64,000 nucleotides of DNA from Streptomyces sp. V4I2 (GTDB lineage: Bacteria; Actinomycetota; Actinomycetes; Streptomycetales; Streptomycetaceae): positions 2,666,001-2,730,000 of the forward strand of contig NZ_JAUSZM010000003.1 in NCBI RefSeq assembly GCF_030817655.1, given 5' to 3'. Under the pieces are notes generated by a model. The model saw nothing but the letters and a program-made list of their open reading frames with translations. It was not told the origin of the DNA and made no database searches. Shown here piece by piece: positions 7,400 to 16,132 of the stretch. The translations under genes and the position numbers were made by a program. How positions within the stretch are numbered: the first letter of the stretch is position 1; each line of letters begins with the position of its first letter.

Positions 7400-8845
7400 A
7401 TGAACAAAACGATCAGGCGCGCCTCCGTCTTCACGCTGCTCCTGGTGTTCGCTCTGCTGATCAGGGCGACCTGGGTGCAGTTCTACGACGGCAAGGCGCT
7501 CGCGGACGACAAGGACAACCGGCGCAACGCGATCGAGCTGTACAGCGAGCCGCTCGGCGACATCGTCGTGGGCGGAAAGTCGGTCACCGGCTCGGCGCCC
7601 ACGACCGGCAGCGACCTCAAGTACAAGCGGACGTACACGGACGGCAAGCTGTTCTCGGCCGTCACGGGCTACAGCTCGCAGGTGTACGGGGCGACGCAGT
7701 TGGAGGGCATCTACCAGAACCTGCTCGACGGAACGGACACCCGTCTGAAGACCGTGATGGACACGGTCACCGGCAAGCGGGCCGACCCGGGCAACGTGAT
7801 CACGACGATCGACCCGGCCGTGCAGAAGGCGGCGTACGACGCGCTCGGTGACAAGAAGGGCGCCGCCGTCGCGATCGACCCGGCCACGGGCAAGATCCTC
7901 GCGGTCGTCTCCACCCCGTCGTACGACCCGTCGACGCTCGCCACGGGAACCGGCGACGCGTGGACACAGCTGACCAAGGACCCCGAGAAGCCGATGACGA
8001 ACCGGGCGCTGCGCCAGCCGCTGCCGCCGGGCTCGACGTTCAAGCTGGTCGTCGCGGCGGCCGCGCTGGAGGACGGGCTGTACTCCTCGGTGGACGAGAG
8101 GACGGACAGCCCGGACCCGTACCAGCTGCCGCTCTCCACCGACGTGCTGTCCAACGAGAACCCCTCGGCGCCCTGCGAGAACGCCTCGATCCGGGTGGCC
8201 CTGCAGTACTCCTGCAACAACGTCTTCGCGAAGATGGCCGTCGACCTGGGCCAGGACAAGGTCCGGGCGCAGGCGGACAAGTTCGGGTTCAACGACGCCT
8301 CGCAGGACGTGCCCGTGCGGGCGTACGAGAGCGTGTACCCGAAGGACATGGACAAGGCGCAGACGGCCCTGACCGGCATCGGCCAGTTCGACGTGACGGC
8401 GACGCCGCTGCAGATGGCCATGGTGTCGGCGGCCATCGCGAACGGCGGCAAGCTGGTCACCCCGCACATGGTGTCGCAGATCACCGACGGCGGCGGTGAC
8501 GTCCTGGAGAACTACGACGACAACACGGACACCAAGGAGATCGTCAGCTCCTCCACCGCCGAGCAGTTGCAGTCGGCGATGCAGACGGTCGTCGAGGACG
8601 GTACCGGCACGAACGCGCAGATTTCGGGCGCGACGGTGGGCGGCAAGACCGGTACCGCCCAGCACGGCGAGAACAACAGCCAGACGCCGTACGCCTGGTT
8701 CACCTCGTATGCCAAGGCCGACGGCAAGGAGGTCGCCGTGGCGGTGGTCGTGGAGCAGTCGAACGCGGCCCGGTCGGAGGTCAGCGGCAACGGGCTGGCC
8801 GCGCCGGTGGCCAAGACCGTGATGGAAGCGGCACTGGAGAACTGA
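7400..8845 (+). CDS. Penicillin-binding protein, PbpA-like transpeptidase
   Basis: A 481-residue class B-type D,D-transpeptidase that cross-links peptidoglycan outside the membrane. One N-terminal membrane helix (about 8-22) is followed by a dimerisation region and the transpeptidase domain. The catalytic triplet is complete: STFK at 212-215, SCN at 271-273 and KTGT at 416-419. The sequence (MNKTIRRASVFTLLLVF) resembles the paralogous PbpA proteins common in Streptomyces. The ribosome site is weak (GAGCGGG), and no better in-frame start exists. It lies alone, away from a FtsW/RodA gene, so it may be an accessory or stress-induced enzyme. Confidence 0.92.
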   Translation: MNKTIRRASVFTLLLVFALLIRATWVQFYDGKALADDKDNRRNAIELYSEPLGDIVVGGKSVTGSAPTTGSDLKYKRTYTDGKLFSAVTGYSSQVYGATQLEGIYQNLLDGTDTRLKTVMDTVTGKRADPGNVITTIDPAVQKAAYDALGDKKGAAVAIDPATGKILAVVSTPSYDPSTLATGTGDAWTQLTKDPEKPMTNRALRQPLPPGSTFKLVVAAAALEDGLYSSVDERTDSPDPYQLPLSTDVLSNENPSAPCENASIRVALQYSCNNVFAKMAVDLGQDKVRAQADKFGFNDASQDVPVRAYESVYPKDMDKAQTALTGIGQFDVTATPLQMAMVSAAIANGGKLVTPHMVSQITDGGGDVLENYDDNTDTKEIVSSSTAEQLQSAMQTVVEDGTGTNAQISGATVGGKTGTAQHGENNSQTPYAWFTSYAKADGKEVAVAVVVEQSNAARSEVSGNGLAAPVAKTVMEAALEN

Positions 8846-8849
8846 GTAG

Positions 8850-8881
8850 CCGGGGGCAGTCTCGGCGAAGACTGCCCCCGG
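8850..8881. terminator. Bidirectional terminator between pbp and purine permease genes
   Basis: A perfect 13 bp stem (8850-8862 with 8869-8881, CCGGGGGCAGTCT) and a 6-nt loop lie between two convergent genes and probably end both. Confidence 0.85.
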
Positions 8882-8887
8882 ACCTCA

Positions 8888-10345
8888 CTACTTCGCGCCC
8901 AGGATCTGCTCGATCGGGTCGATCGCGAAGTACACCAGGAACAGCGCCGAGGTCGCCCACAGCAGCCAGTGGATCTCCTTGGCCTTGCCGAGGACCGCCT
9001 TGATCACCACGTAGGCGAGGAAGCCGGCGCCGATGCCGTTGGTGATGGAGTACGTGAAGGGCATCACGGCGATGGTCAGGAACGCCGGGATGGCGATCTC
9101 GTACTTGTCCCAGTCGATGTTCTTGACCTGGGTCATCATCAGGAAGCCGACGGCGACGAGGGCCGGGGCGGCCGCCTGGAGCGGGACGATGGTCAGCAGC
9201 GGGGTCAGGAACAGGGCGAGGGTGAACATGCCGCCGGTGACCAGGTTGGAGAAGCCGGTGCGCGAGCCCTCGCCGACGCCGGCCGCCGACTCGATGTAGG
9301 AGGTGGCGGAGGAGGACGAGGCCGCGCCGCCCGCGACCGCCGCGGCACCGTCGATGAGCAGGACCCGGCCGAGGTTGGGCACCTTGCCCTCCTCGTCGAG
9401 GAGGCCGGCCTCGGCGCTGATGCCGACGACCGTGCCCATGGTGTCGAAGAAGTCGGACAGGATCAGCGTGAAGATCAGCAGGACGACGGTGATGACGCCG
9501 ACGCCGGCCGCGTCGAAGGCGCCGAACAGGCTGAAGTGACCGATCAGCCCGAAGTCGGGGGTGTCGACCAGCTTGTCGGGCCACGCGGGCGTGGTCAGGC
9601 CCCAGGACTTGATGTCGGCGGCGGAGTTGATGATCATCGCGACGATCGTCATGGTCACGATGCTGATCAGGATGGCGCCCTTGACCTTGCGGGCGAGCAG
9701 TCCGATCGTCAGCAGCACGCCGAGGCAGAAGACGAGGATCGGCCACCCGGTGAGGGTGCCGGTGGCGCCGATCTGGACCGGGACCGTGGTGTTCGCGATG
9801 TCCGGGATGCGGGTGACGAACCCGGCGTCGACGAAGCCGATGAAGGCGATGAACAGGCCGATGCCGACGCTGATCGCCTGCTTGAGGGGTTGTGGGATGG
9901 CGTGCATGACCGCTTCGCGCAGCCCGGTCACCACCAGGACGCAGATCAGCAGGCCTTCGAGGACGACGAGGCCCATCGCGTCGTCCCAGCTCATCAGCGG
10001 GGCTATCTGGAAGGCGACGACCGCGTTGAGGCCGAGTCCGGCGGCTAGCGCGAGGGGCAGGTTGCCGCCGACGCCCATGATGATCGTCATGACGGCGGCC
10101 ACCAGGGCGGTGGCGGTGGTGAGTTGGACCGGGTCCAGCTGGTCGCCGAACTTGTCCTTGGCGCTGCCGAGGATGATGGGATTCAGGACAAGGATGTAGG
10201 CCATCGTGAAGAACGTGGCGAAGCCGCCGCGTATCTCACGGGCGAAGGTGGAACCCCGCTCGGAGATCTTGAAGAACCGGTCGACGCTGTTCGTCGCCGG
10301 TGGCGGGCCGCTCGGCCGGTCGGCCGCCTTCTGCGGTCGGGACAT
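8888..10345 (-). CDS. NCS2 family permease, AzgA-like (adenine/guanine/hypoxanthine)
   Basis: A 485-residue inner-membrane nucleobase transporter with about 12-14 helices. Signature elements are EIRGGFATFFTMAYILVLNP at the first helix, LALAAGLGLNAVVAF, and ISAEAGLLDEEGKVPNLGR in the central QH-motif region. These place it in the AzgA-like branch of NCS2, which takes up purine bases by proton symport. It is monocistronic and ends at the bidirectional terminator. No riboswitch-like leader was recognised in the 264 bp upstream gap. Confidence 0.9.
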   Translation of the reverse strand: MSRPQKAADRPSGPPPATNSVDRFFKISERGSTFAREIRGGFATFFTMAYILVLNPIILGSAKDKFGDQLDPVQLTTATALVAAVMTIIMGVGGNLPLALAAGLGLNAVVAFQIAPLMSWDDAMGLVVLEGLLICVLVVTGLREAVMHAIPQPLKQAISVGIGLFIAFIGFVDAGFVTRIPDIANTTVPVQIGATGTLTGWPILVFCLGVLLTIGLLARKVKGAILISIVTMTIVAMIINSAADIKSWGLTTPAWPDKLVDTPDFGLIGHFSLFGAFDAAGVGVITVVLLIFTLILSDFFDTMGTVVGISAEAGLLDEEGKVPNLGRVLLIDGAAAVAGGAASSSSATSYIESAAGVGEGSRTGFSNLVTGGMFTLALFLTPLLTIVPLQAAAPALVAVGFLMMTQVKNIDWDKYEIAIPAFLTIAVMPFTYSITNGIGAGFLAYVVIKAVLGKAKEIHWLLWATSALFLVYFAIDPIEQILGAK

Positions 10346-10544
10346 GGTTGTTGCTCCTTGGTGCCTGAATGATCTGTGTGCGGATGCTGGCTGGATTGTT
10401 CCTGCGTTGAACTGTTTTCAGGTTTTCTCCGTGTTACGGAATCGGAGTCGAGGGACCATACAGCGTTCGAAGGCCCGTACGAACCAGGTAGTCGATCACT
10501 GCTACGCTTCCGGATCTCGTCCCGGCGGACGCCGGACGATCACA

Positions 10545-10560
10545 TGTCATTCACATGACA
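10545..10560. promoter_or_regulatory. Inverted repeat upstream of the ECF sigma gene
   Basis: TGTCAT (10545-10550) pairs with ATGACA (10555-10560) across four bases, 50 bp ahead of the sigma factor start. It is in the gap between the divergent permease and sigma genes and could be an operator or a promoter element. No factor can be named. Confidence 0.35.
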
Positions 10561-10609
10561 CGCACAGGCGCCCGAGGGGTGCCCGAGTCGCCGTGAGGAG
10601 AGGTCGCCC

Positions 10610-11176
10610 GTGGGCACAGTCGTCGACGACGCCGCCTCCGTGGAGTTCCACGCCTTCTTCGAGCGTCACTACGCCGAACTGGCCCGCCTCGCCCATCTGC
10701 TGACCGGCGAGGCCGACGCCGCCGACGATCTGGCGGCCGACGCTTTGCTGGCGCTGTGGCACCGCTGGGACCGGGTCCGCGCGGCCGACCATCCGGCGGC
10801 GTACGCGCGCGGAGTCGTGGCCAACCTGGCCCGCACCCGCATCCGCAGCGCGGTCCGGGAGCGGCGGCGCATCGCGCTGTTCTGGTCGCAGCGCGAGGAG
10901 AAGACCGAGAACCCGGACGTCGCCGGCGTGGTGGACGTCCAGGGGGCGCTGCGCAGCCTGCCGTTCCGCAAGCGGGCCTGCGTGGTGCTGCGGCACGCCT
11001 TCGACCTCTCGGAGAAGGACACGGCACTCGCCCTCGGGATCTCGGTCGGTACGGTGAAGAGCCAGACCTCGAAGGGCATGGCGGAGCTGCAGCGGCTGCT
11101 CGGCACGCAGGCGGCACCGCTTAGAGTGCATGCGGCGATGGCGCGAACCGGTGACGCCGCGGGAAGGGACCGATGA
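10610..11176 (+). CDS. ECF RNA polymerase sigma factor, SigE/SACE-type
   Basis: A 188-residue ECF sigma factor. Region 2 covers about residues 12-85 (FHAFFERHYAELARLAHLLTG, then AADDLAADALLALWHRWDRV). Region 4 covers about 110-165, with the DNA-binding helix ALALGISVGTVKSQTSKGM. The GTG start at 10610 has GAGGAGAGG upstream. The ATGA overlap with the next gene implies coexpression with a membrane partner that is likely its anti-sigma factor. Immediately downstream come pectinase genes, but control of them is only an inference from position. Confidence 0.9.
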   Translation: MGTVVDDAASVEFHAFFERHYAELARLAHLLTGEADAADDLAADALLALWHRWDRVRAADHPAAYARGVVANLARTRIRSAVRERRRIALFWSQREEKTENPDVAGVVDVQGALRSLPFRKRACVVLRHAFDLSEKDTALALGISVGTVKSQTSKGMAELQRLLGTQAAPLRVHAAMARTGDAAGRDR

Positions 11177-12015
11177 CCATGCAGCGGGACGTGCACGACG
11201 AGCTGCGCGCCCGGCTGCACGAGGCGGCCGGAACGCACGAGCCCGACCGCGCGCGCATCCTGGCCAGGGTCGAGCGCGGCATGACCGAGCAGACCCGCTC
11301 CGACCACCGGGCGACCCGCCCGCCGGTGTTCGGCTGGGTACGGGTGGTCGCGGCCACGACCGCGGTCGCGGGCGTACTCGGCGTCGGCGGTTACGCGGTG
11401 GCGTCCGCGGTGAAGGAGGACGCTCCCCCGCAGCGGAATGTCGCGGTCACGGCGACACCGTCCCCGGACGCCACGAGCCGCGCGCCCGCCCCGCCGCCGG
11501 ACCCGACCCCGAGCGCCCCGAAGGAGACCCGCGAGACCGGCACGTCGCCGTCACGGACGCCGAGCGCGTCGGCCACCGCCGAGGCGCCCGTCGCCTCCGG
11601 CACCGAGGACGGCCCGCTGTGGTCGGACGGCTCGGTGGACCCGCACAGCAACGAGTTCTGGGGGCAGAGCAACGTCACCCTCAAGACGACCGAGAAACTC
11701 ACCGCGCTCACCGTCCGGTTGAAGGTCAGGCAGACCGGCGGGCTCACCTCTGCGGGTGCCTGGCGCTCCGCTCCCGAGGACGACTTCACGACGACCGTTG
11801 TCGAGGAGGACGGCTTCCTCGTCTACACCTGGGTGCTCAAGCCCGACCGTTCGGTGTGGCCGGGCGAGTGGGTGTTCGCGGGCCAGTACGACCACGACCG
11901 CGGCGGCCGGGACGCGAGGGACGACGACTACGAGATCACCGCCACCACCGGCGGCCAGCAGCGTGCCGTGGCGGGCGACTTCGCCGCCCGTGAAGACGAC
12001 GAGGGCGACTCGTAG
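11173..12015 (+). CDS. Membrane-anchored putative anti-sigma factor
   Basis: A 280-residue protein overlapping the sigma gene by 4 bp. Residues 1-50 are a charged helical cytoplasmic part (DVHDELRARLHEAAGTHEPD). One membrane helix follows (about 53-77, VVAATTAVAGVLGVGGYAVASAV), then a Pro/Thr/Ser-rich stalk (80-145) and an extracellular domain with LWSDGSVDPHSNEFWGQSNV. The topology and operon fit a sigma-sequestering regulator that senses an external signal, although no zinc-binding HxxxCxxC motif is present. The outer domain matches nothing I recognise. Confidence 0.7.
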   Translation: MTMQRDVHDELRARLHEAAGTHEPDRARILARVERGMTEQTRSDHRATRPPVFGWVRVVAATTAVAGVLGVGGYAVASAVKEDAPPQRNVAVTATPSPDATSRAPAPPPDPTPSAPKETRETGTSPSRTPSASATAEAPVASGTEDGPLWSDGSVDPHSNEFWGQSNVTLKTTEKLTALTVRLKVRQTGGLTSAGAWRSAPEDDFTTTVVEEDGFLVYTWVLKPDRSVWPGEWVFAGQYDHDRGGRDARDDDYEITATTGGQQRAVAGDFAAREDDEGDS

Positions 12016-12061
12016 AAAAATTCTGAAGCGGCGGCAACCCTTTCCTCACCCCGTGGCGACC

Positions 12062-12079
12062 AGGAAGCGCAAAGTTCCT
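12062..12079. promoter_or_regulatory. Inverted repeat upstream of the PL3 pectate lyase
   Basis: AGGAA (12062-12066) and TTCCT (12075-12079) flank GCGCAAAG, 20 bp ahead of the PL3 start. It lies in the 84 bp gap between the putative anti-sigma gene and the lyase. It may be an operator; support is position and symmetry only. Confidence 0.3.
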
Positions 12080-12099
12080 CTCCCACGCAAGGAATGGGC

Positions 12100-12930
12100 A
12101 TGACTGCACGAGCCGCACAGCGCGTCCGCCACCGCCGCCGGGTCACCACGAAGCGGGCGGCGATCGCCTCAGCCGCCGCGTTAGGCATCACCGGCGCGGC
12201 GATCGTCACCACGACGATGCTGTCCTCCGCCGGCGCCGCCTCCGCATGGCCCACCGCCAACGGCAGCAAGGCCGTCTCGTCGACGATCAAGGTGTCCGGC
12301 ACGTACGACGGCAAGCTCACGAAGTTCTACGGCTCCGGCGCCCTCGGCGGCAGCGGCCAGGAGGAGGGCCAGGACCCGGTCTTCCAGCTCGCCGACGGAG
12401 CGGTCCTCAAGAACGTGATCATCGGCACTCCGGCCGCTGACGGCGTGCACTGCCTGGGCAGCTGCACCCTGCAGAACGTGTGGTGGCTGGACGTCGGCGA
12501 GGACGCCGCCACCTTCAAGGGCAAGTCGTCCTCGTCCGTGTACACGGTCCACGGCGGCGGCGCGAAGAACGGGTCGGACAAGGTCCTCCAGTTCAACGGC
12601 GCCGGCAAGCTCGTCGTCAGCAAGTTCCAGGTCGAGAACTCGGGCAAGCTGGTGCGCTCCTGCGGCAACTGCTCCACGCAGTACAAGCGCACGATCATCA
12701 TCAACGACGTGGACGTCACCGCGCCGATGAACTCGATCGTCGGCATCAACTCCAACTACGGCGACACCGCCGCCCTGCGCAAGGTGCGCATCCACGGCGA
12801 CAGCGGCAAGAAGATCAAGACCTGCGTCCGCTTCCAGGGCAACAACACCGGCAAGGAACCCACCCAGCTCGGTGTCGGCCCGGACGGAACCTCCTGCACG
12901 TTCACGTCATCTGACATCACATATCAGTGA
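12100..12930 (+). CDS. Secreted pectate lyase, PL3 family
   Basis: A 276-residue extracellular enzyme that cleaves de-esterified homogalacturonan by beta-elimination with calcium. The signal peptide covers about residues 1-48 (arginine-rich n-region, then AAALGITGAAIVTTTMLSSAG). The rest is a compact right-handed beta-helix with PL3 features: GVHCLGSCTLQNVWWLDVGEDA, SDKVLQFNGAGKLVVSKFQVENSGK and the disulfide-rich RSCGNCSTQY (given as separate pieces of the chain). The ATG at 12100 is preferred over 12094 because AAGGA is 6 bp away from it. It begins the pectinase region, 31 bp before the PL4 gene on the same strand. Confidence 0.92.
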   Translation: MTARAAQRVRHRRRVTTKRAAIASAAALGITGAAIVTTTMLSSAGAASAWPTANGSKAVSSTIKVSGTYDGKLTKFYGSGALGGSGQEEGQDPVFQLADGAVLKNVIIGTPAADGVHCLGSCTLQNVWWLDVGEDAATFKGKSSSSVYTVHGGGAKNGSDKVLQFNGAGKLVVSKFQVENSGKLVRSCGNCSTQYKRTIIINDVDVTAPMNSIVGINSNYGDTAALRKVRIHGDSGKKIKTCVRFQGNNTGKEPTQLGVGPDGTSCTFTSSDITYQ

Positions 12931-12961
12931 GTGAACATTCAAGTATGACGGAGCACACTCC

Positions 12962-14644
12962 TTGAGTACGCACAAGAAGCACCTCACGCGCAGACGTGTG
13001 CTCGGGGCCTCCGCGATCGGCGTCGCCGCCACCGGCGCCGCCGTCGCGGGAGGCACCGGCCTTCTCTCCTCCGCGTCCGCGGCCGCGTTCGGCCACTCGG
13101 ACGACGGCAGGAACTACGTCGTCGACACCGGCGCCTCCCTGGTCTTCAAGGTCTCCAAGTCGACCGGCGACATCACGTCCCTCGCCTACAAGGGCAAGGA
13201 GTACGAGGGATACGGCGGCAAGCACTCGCACGTCGAATCGGGGCTCGGCGCCTCCACCGTCACGATCAAGCAGTCCGGGGCGACCATCCTGGTGAAGGCC
13301 GTGCACGGCGCGATCACCCAGTGGTACGCGGCCCGCAGCGGCGAGAGCAACGTCTACCTGTGGACGGACAAGAAGGACGCCTCCTTCACCGCGACCCGGT
13401 TCCTCGTCCGCCTCAAGCCCGGGATGTTCCCCAACACGGGCCCGGACACCTGGATCGAGGCCTCCGACAAGGTCATCGAGGCCGGGGACGTCTGGCAGCG
13501 CGCGGACGGCACGACACACTCCAAGCACTACTCGGGCAAGCGGACGACCGACTACGACCACGTCGGCTTCACCACCGGCTCGGCCGGCCTGTGGCTGGTC
13601 CGCTCGAACCACGAGAAGGCCTCCGGCGGCCCCTTCTACCGCTCGCTGCTGCGCCACTCGAACGACCTCGGTGCCGGGCTCTACGAGATCCTGCACTACA
13701 ACCAGGCCCAGACGGAGCCCGAGCGCTTCGGCCTCCAGGGCCCGTACGTGCTGGCCTTCACCGACGGCGGCGCCCCCGCCTCGTCCCTGTCCCACGCGAA
13801 CCTCGACTCCTCGTGGGTGGACGGCCTCGGCATCACCGGCTGGGTCGGCAAGGCCGGCCGCGGCCGGGTGGCGGGCGTCGGCCTCAAGGGCATGAACGCC
13901 GAGTACGCCTACACCGTGGGCTTCGCCAACGCCGACGCCCAGTACTGGGCCAAGGCCGCGGCCGGCACGGGCGCCTTCTCCTGCAAGGGGATGCTGCCGG
14001 GGACGTACACGATGACGGTGTACAAGGGCGAACTCGCCGTGCACACCGGCACGGTGAAGGTGACCGCGGGCGGTACGACCTCCCTGCACACCATCACCGT
14101 CACCGGCGACCCGTCCACCGCCCGGACCCTCTGGCGGCTCGGCGACTGGGACGGCACGCCCGGCGGGTTCAAGAACGCCGAGCTGATGACGTACGCGCAT
14201 CCCTCCGACGGCCGCGCCGCGAAGTGGACGGGGAACGTCACGATCGGCGGCGGCGGCGAGGCCGCGTCCTTCCCGGCCTACATGTGGAAGGACGTCAACG
14301 ACGGGATCCTGGTCTACTTCAAGCTGACCGAGGCCCAGGCCGCCGCCGCGCACACGCTGCGGGTCGGGGTGACGGACGCGTTCGCCAACGGGCGGCCGCG
14401 GGTGACCGTCAACGACTGGGTCTCGCCGCTTCCCTCGGCCCCCACGCAGCCCTCCACGCGCTCCCTCACCACGGGTTCGTACCGGGGAAACAACCACACC
14501 TTCACTTTCAACGTCCCTACCAGTGCGTGGAAGACGGACACCTCGCAGTACAACGTCCTGAAGCTCAACATCGTCAGTGGTTCGGGCGGCTCGGCCTACC
14601 TCAGCGCCGGCACCTCGTTCGACTGCGTGGACCTGCTGGCCTGA
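12962..14644 (+). CDS. Secreted rhamnogalacturonan lyase, PL4 family
   Basis: A 560-residue enzyme that cuts the rhamnose-galacturonate backbone of rhamnogalacturonan I by beta-elimination. A Tat-type signal (LTRRRVLGAS) lies at residues 8-17. The order of domains fits PL4: an N-terminal beta-sandwich catalytic domain to about 330 (YVVDTGASLVFKVSKSTGDI), a fibronectin-III-like domain about 335-385 (LPGTYTMTVYKGELAV) and a C-terminal carbohydrate-binding jelly-roll (TLWRLGDWDGTPGGF to DCVDLLA). The start is TTG with GGAG about 9 bp upstream. It probably shares a transcript with the PL3 gene. Confidence 0.9.
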   Translation: MSTHKKHLTRRRVLGASAIGVAATGAAVAGGTGLLSSASAAAFGHSDDGRNYVVDTGASLVFKVSKSTGDITSLAYKGKEYEGYGGKHSHVESGLGASTVTIKQSGATILVKAVHGAITQWYAARSGESNVYLWTDKKDASFTATRFLVRLKPGMFPNTGPDTWIEASDKVIEAGDVWQRADGTTHSKHYSGKRTTDYDHVGFTTGSAGLWLVRSNHEKASGGPFYRSLLRHSNDLGAGLYEILHYNQAQTEPERFGLQGPYVLAFTDGGAPASSLSHANLDSSWVDGLGITGWVGKAGRGRVAGVGLKGMNAEYAYTVGFANADAQYWAKAAAGTGAFSCKGMLPGTYTMTVYKGELAVHTGTVKVTAGGTTSLHTITVTGDPSTARTLWRLGDWDGTPGGFKNAELMTYAHPSDGRAAKWTGNVTIGGGGEAASFPAYMWKDVNDGILVYFKLTEAQAAAAHTLRVGVTDAFANGRPRVTVNDWVSPLPSAPTQPSTRSLTTGSYRGNNHTFTFNVPTSAWKTDTSQYNVLKLNIVSGSGGSAYLSAGTSFDCVDLLA

Positions 14645-14696
14645 GCCCCCTTCGGCCAGCGGTTGCCGGCCAGAGCCCCCCTCGGTCGGCACGAGG

Positions 14697-14728
14697 AACG
14701 CCCCGCCGGTGACGACCGGCGGGGCGTT
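14697..14728. terminator. Strong terminator between convergent PL4 and PL9 genes
   Basis: A perfect 14 bp stem (14697-14710 with 14715-14728) with a GACG loop is followed by CTTTC. It is placed between two convergent stop codons and is likely bidirectional. Confidence 0.88.
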
Positions 14729-14745
14729 CTTTCGTGCGGTGCGGG

Positions 14746-15900
14746 CTAGTTCATCGCCGTTCCGATGCTCGTCGACCCCGTCGTCAGGAACGTGGTCGCG
14801 GGCAGCGAGCCGTCCGGCCTCCTGGCGCCGTACGCTGTCGTCGCGTCCGTCGACCTGAAGGACGGCGTACTGACCCCGCCGTCCCAGTTGTTCGCCGCGG
14901 ACACCGTCGACGGACCCAGCTTGCACGGCCCGCCCTTGTCGCCCACCGCGAGATTGCGAGCCAGCCGCGCCTTGCCGGTCGCGAAGTAGAACCCGGCCTT
15001 GGCATTGGCGTACGCGGTGTTCCGGTTCAACACGATCGCACCGCGGTTGGAGTTCTCCGTGAACCCGTTCGCCGTGTTGTCCCACGCCGCGTTGTTCTTG
15101 ACGACATGCGCGACCGTGACTCCCCCGCCGCCCAGCTTGAACCCGTTGCCGTTGCCCTCGAACGCCGAGTCGCCCCACCGGTTCCTGCCGTTGCCGAAGG
15201 CCCAGGTGCGCTCGATGGTCACCCGCGAGGAGAACTGCCACAGGTCGAGGCCATCGTCGGAGTTGTTGTACAGCCGCGCGCCCGTGATCCGGTTGCCGGT
15301 GCCGGAGCCGAACTTCACGGCGATGCCGTCGGCGTTCTGCCCGTGCCTGGCCGGGTCGAAGTTGCCGTGACTGTCCAGGTTCTGCACGAGGTTGTCGGTC
15401 GTGCCGTCGCCGCGCAGGGTGAAGCCGGAGTCGCCGTTGTTCGCGGTGACGAGGTTCTTGAAGACGCCGCCGACCGAGGAGGTGACGACGAAGCCCTGGG
15501 CCGGGGAGTTCTGGAAGGTGAGGTTCTGGACGGTCCAGTGGTCGCCGTAGATCCCGGCGAGCCAGGAGCCGTCGGCCAGCTTGGAACCGTCGATCTTCAC
15601 CTTCTCACTGCCGTACGCCTGCAGCGTGATCCGCGCCGAACTCGTGCCGTCGGCCGTGGACTTGAGGGTGGCCTTCGGGGTGTAGGTGCCGGCGCGGACC
15701 TGGATGACGGTACCGGCGGACGCGTTCTTGACGGCCGACTCCAGCTGGGCGGTGGTGGAGACGGTGACCGTCGTCGAGGCGGCCTGGGCACCGCCGTTCG
15801 AGAGGCCGAGGTAGACGCCGCTCGCGCACGCGGTGACGGCCACCGCCGCGGCGATCGAGAGGGTCCGCGTCCTGCGGTGACGTCCGGTGCCAAGACGCAC
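14746..15900 (-). CDS. Secreted pectate lyase, PL9 family (first copy)
   Basis: A 384-residue secreted lyase acting on polygalacturonate. The signal peptide covers about 1-39 (RTRTLSIAAAVAVTACASGV). The mature part is a right-handed parallel beta-helix with PL9 hallmarks: IQVRAGTYTPKATLKSTADG, WTVQNLTFQNSPAQGF, and the active-site block HGQNADGIAVKFGSGTGN, whose Asp and Lys match the calcium ligand and Bronsted base of characterised PL9 enzymes. The NNSDDGLDLW repeat follows. The GTG at 15900 is chosen for AAGGA 8 bp upstream. It is a close paralogue of the gene at 19243-20358 and is divergent from the two-domain GH43. Confidence 0.9.
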   Translation of the reverse strand: MRLGTGRHRRTRTLSIAAAVAVTACASGVYLGLSNGGAQAASTTVTVSTTAQLESAVKNASAGTVIQVRAGTYTPKATLKSTADGTSSARITLQAYGSEKVKIDGSKLADGSWLAGIYGDHWTVQNLTFQNSPAQGFVVTSSVGGVFKNLVTANNGDSGFTLRGDGTTDNLVQNLDSHGNFDPARHGQNADGIAVKFGSGTGNRITGARLYNNSDDGLDLWQFSSRVTIERTWAFGNGRNRWGDSAFEGNGNGFKLGGGGVTVAHVVKNNAAWDNTANGFTENSNRGAIVLNRNTAYANAKAGFYFATGKARLARNLAVGDKGGPCKLGPSTVSAANNWDGGVSTPSFRSTDATTAYGARRPDGSLPATTFLTTGSTSIGTAMN

Positions 15901-16016
15901 GGGGCGTTCCTTTCCTAGGCGTTGGGGGACGAAGCGGGCCGGAGGGGCCGCCCCGGCCCGCTTCTGACATCCGGTCGCCGCCCCGGCCGAAAAGGTTGCC
16001 GCCCCGCGAAAACGAT

Positions 16017-16027
16017 CGAAACTTTCG
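16017..16027. promoter_or_regulatory. CGAAACTTTCG palindrome, hemicellulase-type operator
   Basis: A perfect palindrome CGAAA-C-TTTCG lies in the divergent promoter region of the PL9 and GH43 genes. Motifs of the form CGAAANTTTCG have been reported upstream of Streptomyces xylanase and beta-xylosidase genes as repressor sites, which fits a GH43 gene. No matching regulator is in the window. Confidence 0.55.
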
Positions 16028-16132
16028 CTCCCCTCGGCCCCAACCGCACCGATTGACCAGCTGTCCCCCGCCGGTGACACTCCGAAGGCGAACCGACCCC
16101 ACAGAAACCCCCACAGTCACACAGGATGTGTC

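Noticed and set aside
10346..10609. Purine riboswitch upstream of the AzgA-like permease
   Set aside because: No conserved purine-aptamer loops (such as the paired loop-loop motifs) could be read; the leader to the ATG is short and ordinary.
12917..15241. 774-residue open frame on the minus strand across the PL4 gene
   Set aside because: It is the antisense shadow of PL4 and part of PL9; composition is Gly/Arg/Val-rich with no family motif.
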